Shown here one piece after another: positions 45,910 to 54,504 of a DNA stretch of 64,000 nt. The position numbers and the translations under genes were made by a program. The notes beneath the pieces are model-generated. The model ran no database searches. It was not told the DNA's origin and saw only the letters and a program-made list of their open reading frames with translations. Position 1 is the first letter of the stretch. Each line of letters opens with the position of its first letter. Origin of the DNA: JAWKTT01 sp041398965 (GTDB lineage: Bacteria > Planctomycetota > Planctomycetia > Planctomycetales > Planctomycetaceae); the NCBI GenBank assembly GCA_041398965.1, contig JAWKTT010000006.1, positions 62,001 through 126,000 on the forward strand, given 5' to 3'.

Positions 45910-47049
45910 GTGGAAATTCTTCGCAATCCCACTCGCAGTGTCGCCATCGGTTCCATTTCAATCGGGCATCTGCATCCCATTGCCGTGCAGAGCATGACGG
46001 CGACACACACGAAGGATATCGACGCCACTGTCGAGCAAGTCAACGCTCTCGTCGCTGCGGGGGCTGATGTGGTTCGCATCGCCGTTGACAGCACAAAGGA
46101 CGCCGAGGCACTCGCCGAGATCGCGTCGCAAACAACAGCTAACTTGTCGGTCGACTTGCAAGAGAATTACCGGCTTGCGGAAGTGGTGGCTCCGCATGTC
46201 GCTAAGCTGCGTTATAACCCCGGGCACCTCTACCATCACGAACGAGAGAAGCCCTGGCAGGACAAAGTTCGGTATCTCGCCGGGGTTGCGACCGACAACG
46301 ATTGTGCGATACGGGTCGGGGTCAACTGTGGCTCCGTCGACCCGGCGAAAAAGGAAAAGTACGCAGCCAACGACTCAATCTCCCCGATGCTCGAGTCCGC
46401 TGTTGATCACTGTGACTTCCTTGATTCGATCGGCTTTCACCGCTTCTGTGTGTCGCTGAAGGACTCTGATCCGAAACATGTGATTGAAGTGAACCGTCGT
46501 TTCGCCGAGCAGCGACCGGACGTTCCACTTCATCTCGGCGTGACCGAAGCGGGCATGCCTCCCGATGGAATTATCAAGACGCGAATTGCCTTCGAGCAAC
46601 TCGTCAGCCGGGGGATTGGAGACACGATTCGTGTTTCGCTCACCGTCCCTAATCACCGCAAGCCGGAAGAGATTGAAGCGGGGCGAAAGATTCTCGCCGA
46701 CATCGCGGCCGGACGTGTGCGTTCGGTGGTCGACTATGGATTGCCGACCCTCAACATCATCTCCTGTCCGAGTTGCAGCCGAGTCGAGAACGAAGCTTTC
46801 ATCGATCTCGCTGAGCAGGTCAAGGAGATGACGCAGTACGCCCGCGATTACGCGATCACGATTGCGGTGATGGGTTGCCGCGTCAATGGTCCCGGCGAGA
46901 CGGACGATGCCGACCTCGGTCTCTGGTGCGGCCCGAATCACGTCAACCTCAAGAAGGGACCGGTCGAAGTGGGTGCTTACAAGTACGACGAAATCTTGCC
47001 GAAGTTGAAGCAAGAACTCGATCGTCTCATTGCCCAGAAGACTGGGTAA
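45910..47049 (+). CDS. ispG: 4-hydroxy-3-methylbut-2-en-1-yl diphosphate synthase (flavodoxin)
   Basis: 379 residues from a GTG start. IspG (GcpE) makes HMBPP from MEcPP in the methylerythritol phosphate route to isoprenoids. N-terminal TIM-barrel motifs include HPIAVQSMTATHTKDIDATV and LRYNPGHLY. The C-terminal iron-sulfur domain has CPSCSR and MGCRVNGPGETDDADLG, whose cysteines and Glu bind the [4Fe-4S] cluster. The length is that of the short bacterial type without the inserted domain found in plants. It stands alone; a hairpin precedes it and the pth gene is convergent. Confidence 0.95.
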   Translation: MEILRNPTRSVAIGSISIGHLHPIAVQSMTATHTKDIDATVEQVNALVAAGADVVRIAVDSTKDAEALAEIASQTTANLSVDLQENYRLAEVVAPHVAKLRYNPGHLYHHEREKPWQDKVRYLAGVATDNDCAIRVGVNCGSVDPAKKEKYAANDSISPMLESAVDHCDFLDSIGFHRFCVSLKDSDPKHVIEVNRRFAEQRPDVPLHLGVTEAGMPPDGIIKTRIAFEQLVSRGIGDTIRVSLTVPNHRKPEEIEAGRKILADIAAGRVRSVVDYGLPTLNIISCPSCSRVENEAFIDLAEQVKEMTQYARDYAITIAVMGCRVNGPGETDDADLGLWCGPNHVNLKKGPVEVGAYKYDEILPKLKQELDRLIAQKTG

Positions 47050-47094
47050 CGTCGTCAGCGTCAACCTTCATTCCGAAGCGACACTCGATAGGAA

Positions 47095-47661
47095 CTACGG
47101 CGCGCTATTCACGCGATTCATAGCGGCATCGAGGCCCTCGACGGTCCACTGTTCGACCGCGTCGGCAGCGAGTTGAATGGCTGTTTCGATCTTCTCCCGG
47201 TCAGGTTTATTGAACCGTCCGAGAACGTAGTCGGAAGTGTCGAACCCCGGACGAGGTCGATCGATGCCAATGCGTAAGCGGGCAAACTGGTTTGAGCCCA
47301 GTTGGTCGATGGTGTTCTGTAAACCCTTCTGACCACCGGCTGTTCCCGAGCCACGCAGTCGGAGTTTGGCGGTTGGAAGCGCGAGGTCGTCGCAGATGAG
47401 CAGGATGTCGGAGAGTGGAATCTTGTAGAAGTCGACAATCTGTCGCACGCTGCGGCCACTGAGATTCATAAACGTCTGCGGTGCGGCGAGTAGCACTTTC
47501 TCTCGCCCGATTTGAACTTCCGTCAAACTGGCGTCGTGCTTCAGTTTGGCAGCCGGTGCGAAGAAGCGGCGGGCGAGTTCTTCCAAAACGTCGAACCCCA
47601 GATTGTGGCGAGTCCGTTCGTACTCGCGACCAGGGTTTCCAAGACCGACGACCAGTTTCAT
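47095..47661 (-). CDS. pth: Peptidyl-tRNA hydrolase
   Basis: 188 residues, the standard size. Pth releases tRNA from peptidyl-tRNAs that drop off ribosomes. Catalytic histidine and surroundings are present (LVVGLGNPGREYERTRHNLG), with PQTFMNLSGRSV, LLICDDLALP and GQKGLQNTIDQLGSNQFARL. The usual genomic neighbour rplY lies 455 bases upstream on the same strand, so an rplY-pth transcript is likely, as in many bacteria. An ATG start is used; the gene is convergent with ispG. Confidence 0.95.
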   Translation of the reverse strand: MKLVVGLGNPGREYERTRHNLGFDVLEELARRFFAPAAKLKHDASLTEVQIGREKVLLAAPQTFMNLSGRSVRQIVDFYKIPLSDILLICDDLALPTAKLRLRGSGTAGGQKGLQNTIDQLGSNQFARLRIGIDRPRPGFDTSDYVLGRFNKPDREKIETAIQLAADAVEQWTVEGLDAAMNRVNSAP

Positions 47662-48116
47662 GAGACAACGCTCCGCATGAGATGGGGGATTCCCCGGTTT
47701 CTAACTGACGACAGCATTTTCTCCCACTCATCCCCCGCTTTCGATGCTCCGATTCTATCGAGCTTTCCTATCGAAGAGAGGACCGGGGTGAGGGGGTTCA
47801 GGAAAAGGGAGCGATATCAAAAGACTGCTGTCTGAAGATTGATTGTTCCCCCCCTCAACGCGCCGTTCCTTTCCGTGGGGGCTCTGGTTGAAGTCTGCAC
47901 GGTGTCTGCGAGGGAAGAAAGAGTGTCAAGTCGGCTGAGACCTGCGATGGGGAGGAACACGAATCAGGAAAAGCAGCCGGAGATGGTTGATGTCACAAGC
48001 TGGCCGATATGACCAGAAAACAGGACGATCGGAAAACAGTCTGAGCGAGACGAACAAAGAGTCCGGCTCGCTCAGGATGAGTTGTCATAACGAGAGTGCC
48101 ATCGATCCCGATGGGC
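47662..48116. other. Space between rplY and pth, no gene recognised
   Basis: 455 bases, unusually long for this pair. The end near pth contains a short sequence (47775-47800) that is complementary to one at 54077-54102 and is probably a dispersed repeat. No open frame with ribosome site and recognisable product was found. Confidence 0.5.
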
Positions 48117-48749
48117 TTACTTGTCCCCTTCCGCCTTCTTTCCGGCAGCTTCCGGGGCGGCAGGTACTTCTTCGGTGGCGACTGGTTCGGCGATCGTTTT
48201 CGGGATGGCGATATGAACGAGGATCGTGTCGGGAGCATCCAGAATCGTGACCCCTTCTGGGATGTCGGTCAGATCGGAAACGTGAATGAACTGACCCAGC
48301 TGAAGATCCTGAATGCGGACGACGAACTCGTGGGGAATGTTAGTCGCCAAGCACTCGATGTGAACTTCGTGGTGTGGCTGTTCCAAGATTCCCCCCCCCA
48401 CGAGGACACCCGGGGCGGTCCCCTTCAACTGGACTGGAACAGCAACGTGAACCTTTTCGTTTACGTTGACCCGCTGGAAATCGACATGCAACACATGTTG
48501 CCCGAAGGTGTCCCAGGCGACATCGGTGAGTAGAGCCTTTTCTGTCTTGCCATCGACGACAAGATCGACAAGGCGGTCACCACTGTTGATGGTGGCACGG
48601 ACGGCAATCCCGCAGACCTGAAGGGCCTGCGAATCTTCATTGTGGCCGTACAGGTTGGCAGGAACGATCCCCTCACTGCGGAGGTTCCGACTGCCCCGCT
48701 TTCCCATGGCAGTCCGAGTCTGAGCTTCCAGCCTGTTCACTTGCGACAT
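48117..48749 (-). CDS. rplY: 50S ribosomal protein L25 (general stress protein Ctc form)
   Basis: 210 residues from MSQVNRLEAQTRTAMGKRGS; the frame extends upstream to 48956, but that part lacks family similarity. The N-terminal 5S-rRNA-binding domain (SRNLRSEGIVPANLYGH) is followed by the Ctc/TL5 C-terminal beta domain (VDFQRVNVNEKVHVAVPVQL, GILEQPHHEVHIECLA), then an Ala/Glu-rich tail. This long form is typical outside Enterobacteria. It binds 5S rRNA in the large subunit. It is upstream of pth on the same strand; the ribose-phosphate pyrophosphokinase gene often found nearby is not in this window. Confidence 0.94.
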   Translation of the reverse strand: MSQVNRLEAQTRTAMGKRGSRNLRSEGIVPANLYGHNEDSQALQVCGIAVRATINSGDRLVDLVVDGKTEKALLTDVAWDTFGQHVLHVDFQRVNVNEKVHVAVPVQLKGTAPGVLVGGGILEQPHHEVHIECLATNIPHEFVVRIQDLQLGQFIHVSDLTDIPEGVTILDAPDTILVHIAIPKTIAEPVATEEVPAAPEAAGKKAEGDK

Positions 48750-49029
48750 TTCAGCATTTCCCGTCAAAATTTGGTCTGTCGACGCCGTCCGTTCCGAGCC
48801 TTCGCCGGGACATCGCGACGGAGGACCGGCAATGTCGAAAGCGGCACGACTCTTAGACTTGCGCCACGCGTTGGTATGGATCGAGAACGCGCGCTCCAGT
48901 AGCGCGATCAGTCTCGCAGAATGCAGCAGGATATCTTCCTTGAATTGGTCTATCAATCGTCAAGAGGCGAGAAACAGGCGGAACATGTCAGAATCTCGGT
49001 CTCGCGATCAATTGGCCCCTGATCGCGAT

Positions 49030-49224
49030 TCAATCGACTCTGGGGGACTCGCGATGACCATCTCCACTCGGATCGACGAGATCGTCGATTGACTTCAGTA
49101 TCTGATGTATTAGGGTTGCCTGCATTGCCTGAAGTCGCTGAAGTCCCTGTAAATCCTTAAAAATTTGCGCAAGACTCGTATCGAGTTCCTTGGATTTCGG
49201 ACGTTTGTCGCGATACTTCGGCAT
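49030..49224 (-). CDS. Possible small helical protein divergent from the S24 repressor
   Basis: 64 codons from MPKYRDKRPKSKELDTSLAQ. The middle is a regular amphipathic, Gln/Leu-rich helix (IFKDLQGLQRLQAMQATLI) with an acidic end, suggesting a coiled coil. The ribosome site is weak. It lies divergently, 380 bases from the LexA/CI-like repressor gene. A longer frame (to 49440) adds a His/Gln-rich segment that looks non-coding. No family is recognised. Confidence 0.4.
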   Translation of the reverse strand: MPKYRDKRPKSKELDTSLAQIFKDLQGLQRLQAMQATLIHQILKSIDDLVDPSGDGHRESPRVD

Positions 49225-49604
49225 CGCTCGATCACTTTCCGTTCGACATTCCATTGACACAGAAACGCGTTTGCCCCCGATTGGGTGGTCGGGCCAACAT
49301 GGCACCGGGCTTGATTGCATTTGGTGCTGATGGTTGTGCTGTGTCTGCGAGGAACAGCTGTGTTTGCGAGGAACAGTCGTCGCCAAGTTCACTGATCCCT
49401 TTTTCCCCAAATGTCTGTTTTCCCCGAGTGTTTGGGCCAATATCTCGCTCGAAACACTCTGTTACGATAACACAAAGGCTTCGGAATCTTCCGGGTGACC
49501 GATGTCGAGAACGATGGCGTCGATTTTAACGATTCTATTGTTAATTTATTTCAAAGTGCAATGTGAGTCAATCTATTTCACAAACGTGAATAAACAGTGC
49601 TCGA
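49225..49604. other. AT-richer upstream region of the S24 repressor gene
   Basis: 380 bases. The last 100 are clearly AT-rich (TTTTAACGATTCTATTGTTA and similar), as expected for a promoter. A direct repeat of GTGTxTGCGAGGAACAG is visible near 49340-49370. No gene is recognised. Confidence 0.5.
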
Positions 49605-50561
49605 ATGTTGAGTTCTCCTGATCCTGTCTGCTTGCGACTAAAACACCTCCGTGAAGTTCATTTTGGGGAGCGTGGCAAGTCTGGATTTGCGAAGGCATTG
49701 GGGATCGGGCCAAGCACTTACGGGCACTACGAATTGGACCGGACCCCGCCGGTCGACATCCTTGTCCGGGCTGCTCGACTCACGGGGACCCGCCTTGAGT
49801 GGATCGTCACAGGAGAAGGGGAGCGTCGAGAGCGGCTGATCAATCCGGTTTCCAGCCTTGCGGACCGACTCTCCGGTCGACTACGGGAGATTCTGACTGT
49901 CCGTCCTGACCTCGCGGGATACGTTGAAAACCTCATCGAACTCCTCGAACGCATGCAGCGAGAAGAGGGCGAAGTGGGGGCCGCCGGGCAAGGAATCGCC
50001 CCGAAAATCCCCCTGGCTGAACTCATCCCAATCGTCGGTAGCACCTCAGCCGGAACGGCTCGCTACTGGAGCGAATGGAGCGACGACAAGATCGGTTCCA
50101 GCGTCGATCAACGACTCGCTGCTGTCCTCGCGCGGACTGAAACCCGTCCGATCCGAAAACGTGGCGAGTTGCGGGGAAGTGCCATCGAAGGGATGGTCGC
50201 TCTTGTACAACTCAATCACCCGGACGAATCGGGTTTTCTGGAATTCCTCTCGGCTCCGCATGTCAAAGACATCTTCCCTCGTAGCGTCGCTTGGCGAGTT
50301 GATGGGGACAGCATGTCTCCCCGGTATGTTGATGGCGACATCGTTGTCACTGCGGTAGATCAGATGGCCATCAACGGTGAGCCGGCAGTCGTCAAACAGC
50401 GAGACCAAATCGGGGTGAACTGCAAAATCTATCGCGATGATGGGGACGATGTCGTCCTGATTCCGATCAACGAACGCCGTGAGGCCCAGCGAATCCCGAA
50501 GTCACAAGTCGAATGGGCACAACGGGTCGTCTGCTCTGTCCGACTGACAACGCGACAGTAA
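49605..50561 (+). CDS. LexA/CI-like transcriptional regulator (HTH + S24 peptidase domain)
   Basis: 318 residues. An XRE-type helix-turn-helix lies at about 10-70 (FAKALGIGPSTYGHYELDRT). The C-terminal S24 domain (about 145-318) has the serine in RVDGDSMSPRYVDGD and a candidate lysine in EPAVVKQRDQIG. The Ala-Gly of GSTSAGTARYW sits where self-cleavage occurs in LexA and CI proteins. Such regulators are inactivated by RecA-stimulated autoproteolysis or act as stress regulators. No phage structural genes are nearby, so a resident regulator is more likely than a prophage repressor. The linker of about 70 residues is longer than in CI. The target genes are unknown; a small divergent ORF is the nearest candidate. 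Confidence 0.85.
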   Translation: MLSSPDPVCLRLKHLREVHFGERGKSGFAKALGIGPSTYGHYELDRTPPVDILVRAARLTGTRLEWIVTGEGERRERLINPVSSLADRLSGRLREILTVRPDLAGYVENLIELLERMQREEGEVGAAGQGIAPKIPLAELIPIVGSTSAGTARYWSEWSDDKIGSSVDQRLAAVLARTETRPIRKRGELRGSAIEGMVALVQLNHPDESGFLEFLSAPHVKDIFPRSVAWRVDGDSMSPRYVDGDIVVTAVDQMAINGEPAVVKQRDQIGVNCKIYRDDGDDVVLIPINERREAQRIPKSQVEWAQRVVCSVRLTTRQ

Positions 50562-50804
50562 ATCGCGGCACCGGTGCACCATCGGGGCACGCGACGTCGG
50601 TAGCCCGGGTTACTGCGATGCTTGGTAACTCGGTGAAGTGTTGGGGATCAGTCAGCAACGGTTCCTGTGTTGCCCATTCCAACATTCCCGCGACCGAGGG
50701 GGCTCGGGACGATGAATCGCGGCTTCCCCGTTCACCGGAGGGCTCGCGCCAATCCGTTGTTTGCCAGCAGGCAAGCTGTGTCTCGTAACCTCGCATCCGA
50801 GAGG

Positions 50805-51992
50805 TCACCAGAGCCGAGAGAGCAGGTCGAATGCGGCGGCGGGGGAGTCGGTCTGGCAGGCGGCGAGAAGGTCTTCCAACGTCTGATGCAAACTGTCGGT
50901 CACCGGAAATGGAGTGCTCGGCTCCGGCAATCTGGGGACGAGCGCGGTCGATATTTGTTGCAGCAAGCGATCGATCCCGGCCCCGGTGAGGGATGACACT
51001 TCCATCGCGTTGGGGGGGAGTGCTCCGTCCCATTGCGATGGAAGGTCCGCCTTGTTCGCGATGCACAGGGCATCGGGGAACTGCGCTAAGAGGCTTCGAT
51101 CGACTGCGGTTGGGGGTTGGCTGATGTCGATCAGTACGAGACGCAGGTCTGCATGTGAAAGTTGTTGCCAAGAGCGGGCAATTCCGTCGGCCTCGATGCT
51201 GTCGACCTGGTCTCGAATCCCTGCCGTGTCGGCAAACTCGATCGGCCAACCGTCGATCGCGGATTGGGCCGTCACGACATCGCGTGTCGTTCCCGGCTGA
51301 TCAAAGACGATTGAGCGAGAATAGCCGAGCGCGGCATTCATCAGTGTTGACTTCCCAACGTTGGGCCGACCGGCAATGACGATTCGCCAAGGTTGCACAA
51401 GATGTCGACCGAATGCAGACCAGTCGAGGGCTTGGGTTAAGGTGTCGACGGCATGACGGGGGATGTACGGTCGCTCAGTTTGGAGAGCGGCGAACAAGGG
51501 CTGCAATGCTTCTCGAATTCGATCCTCCGCCGTCAGCAAATACGCTGCGGTCCGACGAGTTGGGGCGGTGAGCAAGGCTCGGAGGGTTTCGGTTCGCAGT
51601 GTGTCCTTGTGTGAGTTACTCGGCGTCTCACCCCCCTGCCCTGCTGATAATGTCAGACTTTCTCCGATGGTGACGCCACGTGACTGAAGGTCGGCAAAGA
51701 TGCGTGAGATGGCAGCCGATCCGCCATGACAGTGAATCTCGGTGATGCGTCGATCGACTCGACAGATCAGCACCTCCTCGCGATCGGTCCTGCCCCAGTG
51801 ACCAAAACAGAGCCGATTCAGCGACTGCGTCGCGACTCGCTTTCCGTTCGCTGCGACGAATAGCGGAGTTTCATCGTCTAGAACCTGCGGATCGCCGACG
51901 AGTCGAAGGACGGCCACGGCTCCACGCCCCGAAGGGGTGAGACGGACAACAACGGAAGATTCGGAATGATCTCCATCTTTGTGCTGAGACAT
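50805..51992 (-). CDS. MnmE/TrmE-like GTPase lacking the C-terminal CxGK motif
   Basis: 395 residues from MSQHKDGDHSESSVVVRLTP. The N-terminal folate-binding-like domain is recognisable (GRGAVAVLRLVG, EIHCHGGSAA). The GTPase domain carries G1 GRPNVGKST, G2 GTTRD, G3 DTAGIRD, G4 NKAD and G5 SSLTGAG. Canonical MnmE ends with a short Phe-Cys-x-Gly-Lys motif whose cysteine takes part in U34 modification; this protein ends AAAFDLLSRLW, so that motif is absent. It is also about 60 residues shorter than typical MnmE. It may be a divergent planctomycete version or a paralogue with a different task. An upstream frame extension to 52100 is considered non-coding. Confidence 0.85.
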   Translation of the reverse strand: MSQHKDGDHSESSVVVRLTPSGRGAVAVLRLVGDPQVLDDETPLFVAANGKRVATQSLNRLCFGHWGRTDREEVLICRVDRRITEIHCHGGSAAISRIFADLQSRGVTIGESLTLSAGQGGETPSNSHKDTLRTETLRALLTAPTRRTAAYLLTAEDRIREALQPLFAALQTERPYIPRHAVDTLTQALDWSAFGRHLVQPWRIVIAGRPNVGKSTLMNAALGYSRSIVFDQPGTTRDVVTAQSAIDGWPIEFADTAGIRDQVDSIEADGIARSWQQLSHADLRLVLIDISQPPTAVDRSLLAQFPDALCIANKADLPSQWDGALPPNAMEVSSLTGAGIDRLLQQISTALVPRLPEPSTPFPVTDSLHQTLEDLLAACQTDSPAAAFDLLSRLW

Positions 51993-52054
51993 GTGTGAAG
52001 GAGAATTTAGGAGGGGGGAGGCGAGGATTCCAGGAAGATTGAATTCGGGGGAGA

Positions 52055-52510
52055 TTACCTGCGTTGAATCAGCAACATGCCGCAGATCAGGAGGGCACAT
52101 CCGGCGACCTTTGTTAGCGTCACGTTACTTTGTGGGGCCCCCAGTATTCCAAAGTGTTCGATAACCACGGACATGATGAGTTGTCCGACAATGGTTGCGG
52201 CAATGACGTTGGCCGCACCGATGCGCGGCACCAACACGAGCACAGTCGTTACAAACACTGCTCCCAGGACTCCACCGGAAAACAGGTGCCAGGGAATCTT
52301 CCCGAAGGAGGTTCCGGGAGGGAGCGAGGGGACGCCCGGCGTCGTTGCCAGCAGGACCAGGACCAACGCGGCGAAGCCCGAAAAGAACGAAATGAGCGCG
52401 GCCAGAAACGGGTTGGCCACGACCTGCCCCAGTCGACCATTGATGATCGCCTGAAGTGGAATCACACAAGCAGCCAGGGCGGCAAAAACTAACAACAAAA
52501 GGTCTCGCAT
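52055..52510 (-). CDS. DMT-family inner-membrane transporter (DUF606/YdcZ type)
   Basis: 151 residues from MRDLLLLVFAALAACVIPLQ. Five hydrophobic helices are visible, including LISFFSGFAALVLVLL, LFSGGVLGAVFVTTVLVLV, ANVIAATIVGQLIMSVVI and VAGCALLICGMLLIQRR. The opening PLQAIINGRLGQ and the IGAANVIAATIVGQL stretch match the five-helix DUF606 half-size members of the drug/metabolite transporter superfamily, which work as dimers. The substrate is unknown. A frame extension to 52603 is excluded because it lacks hydrophobic character. It lies 62 bases upstream of the MnmE-like gene on the same strand and 116 bases downstream of hemB. Confidence 0.82.
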   Translation of the reverse strand: MRDLLLLVFAALAACVIPLQAIINGRLGQVVANPFLAALISFFSGFAALVLVLLATTPGVPSLPPGTSFGKIPWHLFSGGVLGAVFVTTVLVLVPRIGAANVIAATIVGQLIMSVVIEHFGILGAPQSNVTLTKVAGCALLICGMLLIQRR

Positions 52511-52625
52511 CCGGCAGACTTCAATCTGTATGCATCTGTGATGGTCACGGAAAGACGAGTCCCGAACCGTGAAATCGTGGGCAAATATCCTACGGCCGAA
52601 CAAGGGGGAGACGTGTACCTGTCGA

Positions 52626-53615
52626 CTAGGTATCGCTTAACCAGCGGCTGGCCTCTTTGGCGTGATAGGTCAGAATCATGTCGGCTCCAGCTCGGCGAAT
52701 ACTCGTCAGGATTTCGAGCGTGATTCGTTGTTCATCGATCCAGCCGTTTGCGGCGGCAGCCTTGACCATCGCAAATTCGCCACTGACGTTGTAAGCCGCC
52801 AATGGGACTTCGGGGTATCGATCCTTCACGCGGCGAATGACATCGAGGTAACTCAGTGCCGGTTTGACCATAAGGATGTCGGCCCCTTCCTCGATATCCA
52901 GGTCAACCTCCCTCAAGGCTTCGTTCCCGTTGGCGGGGTCCATTTGATAGGTGCGACGATCACCAAACTGCGGCGTGCTCTGGGCAGCATCCCGGAACGG
53001 ACCGTAAAAGGCCGAGGCATACTTGGCGGCATAGCTCATGATCGGAATGTGCGAAAAGTTGGCATCGTCCAAACCTTGGCGGATCGCCTGAATCATTCCG
53101 TCCATCATGCCGCTGGGAGCAATCAGATCGGCCCCCGCCTCGGCATGGCTGATTGCCTGGAGAGCGAGTCGTTCCAGTGTTGCATCGTTGTCGACATCCG
53201 GCTGCCCAGTCTGCGTGTTCACAACGCCGCAGTGCCCATGAACCGTGAACTCACAGAAGCAAACGTCCGTCATCACCAGCAACGAGGTCCCCATCTCCTT
53301 GATCGTCTGCACAGCCTGTTGAACGATCCCCGAATCTGAGCAGGCATCGGACCCCAGATCATCTTTCTCCTGTGGAATCCCAAACAGGATGATTCCCGGA
53401 ATCCCGAGCGATTCGATCTCGCGGATTTCCTCCGCGAGATGACACAACCCGAGTTGAAACTGCCCAGGCATCGACGGGATGGGAGAACGTTCCTTCAGTC
53501 CATGTTTGACGAAGAGCGGCAGAATCAGATCACTTGGCTGCAAGACCGTTTCACGAACGAGCTGCCGAAGCTGCGGATGGCGACGAAGTCGACGTGGGCG
53601 ATGGTCAGGAAACAT
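52626..53615 (-). CDS. hemB: Delta-aminolevulinic acid dehydratase (porphobilinogen synthase)
   Basis: 329 residues from MFPDHRPRRLRRHPQLRQLV. A TTG at 53651 would add 12 residues but falls inside the tRNA terminator's T-tract, so the ATG is preferred. HemB condenses two 5-aminolevulinate molecules to porphobilinogen for heme. Zinc-site cysteines are present (DVCFCEFTVHGHCG). The two active-site lysines lie in YAAKYASAFYGPFRDA and ILMVKPALSYLD. The length and TVLQPSDLILPLFV start are normal. tRNA-Glu lies just upstream on the same strand. Confidence 0.95.
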   Translation of the reverse strand: MFPDHRPRRLRRHPQLRQLVRETVLQPSDLILPLFVKHGLKERSPIPSMPGQFQLGLCHLAEEIREIESLGIPGIILFGIPQEKDDLGSDACSDSGIVQQAVQTIKEMGTSLLVMTDVCFCEFTVHGHCGVVNTQTGQPDVDNDATLERLALQAISHAEAGADLIAPSGMMDGMIQAIRQGLDDANFSHIPIMSYAAKYASAFYGPFRDAAQSTPQFGDRRTYQMDPANGNEALREVDLDIEEGADILMVKPALSYLDVIRRVKDRYPEVPLAAYNVSGEFAMVKAAAANGWIDEQRITLEILTSIRRAGADMILTYHAKEASRWLSDT

Positions 53616-53649
53616 GACGTCACGAGAGGCGATGAAAGGTGAACGATTC

Positions 53650-53683
53650 AAAAAAAGAGCCTCGACGTATGGCGTCGAGGCTC
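53650..53683 (-). terminator. Rho-independent terminator of tRNA-Glu
   Basis: On the minus strand GAGCCTCGAC pairs perfectly with GTCGAGGCTC over a seven-base loop and is followed by seven T. It lies 65 bases after the tRNA 3' end and 34 bases before the hemB start. Confidence 0.9.
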
Positions 53684-53748
53684 GCCGTCATGTGCAGACA
53701 ACCTGCGATGGCAGAGTCCCCGCAAACAGAGTCTCCCATGATGACGCA

Positions 53749-53821
53749 TACCCCCAAGAGGATTTGAACCCCTGTTTTAGGACTGAGAGTCCCATGTCCT
53801 GGGCCACTAGACGATGGGGGC
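53749..53821 (-). tRNA. tRNA-Glu (anticodon CTC)
   Basis: The minus strand folds as a 73-base tRNA. Acceptor stem GCCCCCA/TGGGGGT; D-stem GTCT/AGGAC; anticodon stem TGGGA/TCCTA with loop CTCTCAG, giving CTC (reads GAG); T-arm AGGGG-TTCAAAT-CCTCT. The discriminator is A, and CCA is not encoded. It is followed by a strong terminator. Confidence 0.93.
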
Positions 53822-54504
53822 CAAGAACACCCTTCTACCCCCCACCCCCCACACTTGTCAACCAGCGATAGCAATCTCCTGAACACATCCCCTTAATCCG
53901 GGTGCATTCCCCACATGGCAACTCCCCGAACCGGAGGCGTCAGCCGACGCGAAACCCCTTCTCCCCCGGAGACGACGCTCCGACTTCAGACCGCGTTCCC
54001 ACGGGGGGAGAAGGCTGGGATGAGGGGGCAAACAGTGACCTTCAATTCGGCGAAATCGCTTAATCGATGCCACTTCGAATCCCCCTCACCCCGGCCCTCT
54101 GATATGGAAGGACCGGTCAAGTGTGGGGGGGGGCTTTTTCTGTTTGACTGAAAGGGGGCGTCAGGTCATGATTTTCTCCTGGGGATGGCAGCGGGCCGGT
54201 GGGGGTGGGAGACTGGCACTCTGATACGCGGGTTGGTTACCGCAAGGCAAGGTTTCGTCTGGGAGGAACCTCAGTCTCCAGGACGAGCGTGTTCCTGTGA
54301 AGGAATGCTCAAGAGGGCATCGAGGGTGCTTCCGTTCGTCGGTCTCCACACCGCCACGGCGTCGCTGTCGTCTCCTTGGGGGCAGTCGGTTGTTGTCATC
54401 GTTGTCTCTTCGCAGACATCTCACAACATCATCCTACAAAGAATAATCTCTGGCAAATGATGCTGTCGTATCGATGTAACATTATCCTAGTTAGAACATC
54501 ATCG
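53822..54504. repeat. Intergenic region with dispersed pyrimidine/purine-rich repeats
   Basis: About 680 bases between tRNA-Glu and the IS110 remnant. It contains an inverted repeat CCTTCTCCCCC (53957-53967) / GGGGGAGAAGG (54004-54014). A nearby CCCCCTCACCCCGGCCCTCT (54081-54100) is also found, in complement with one change, near 47777-47796. No gene is recognised. Confidence 0.55.

Noticed and set aside
49605..50561. Prophage repressor marking a prophage
   Set aside because: The surrounding genes are housekeeping (rplY, pth, MnmE-like, hemB), and no integrase, att repeat or structural phage gene is present.
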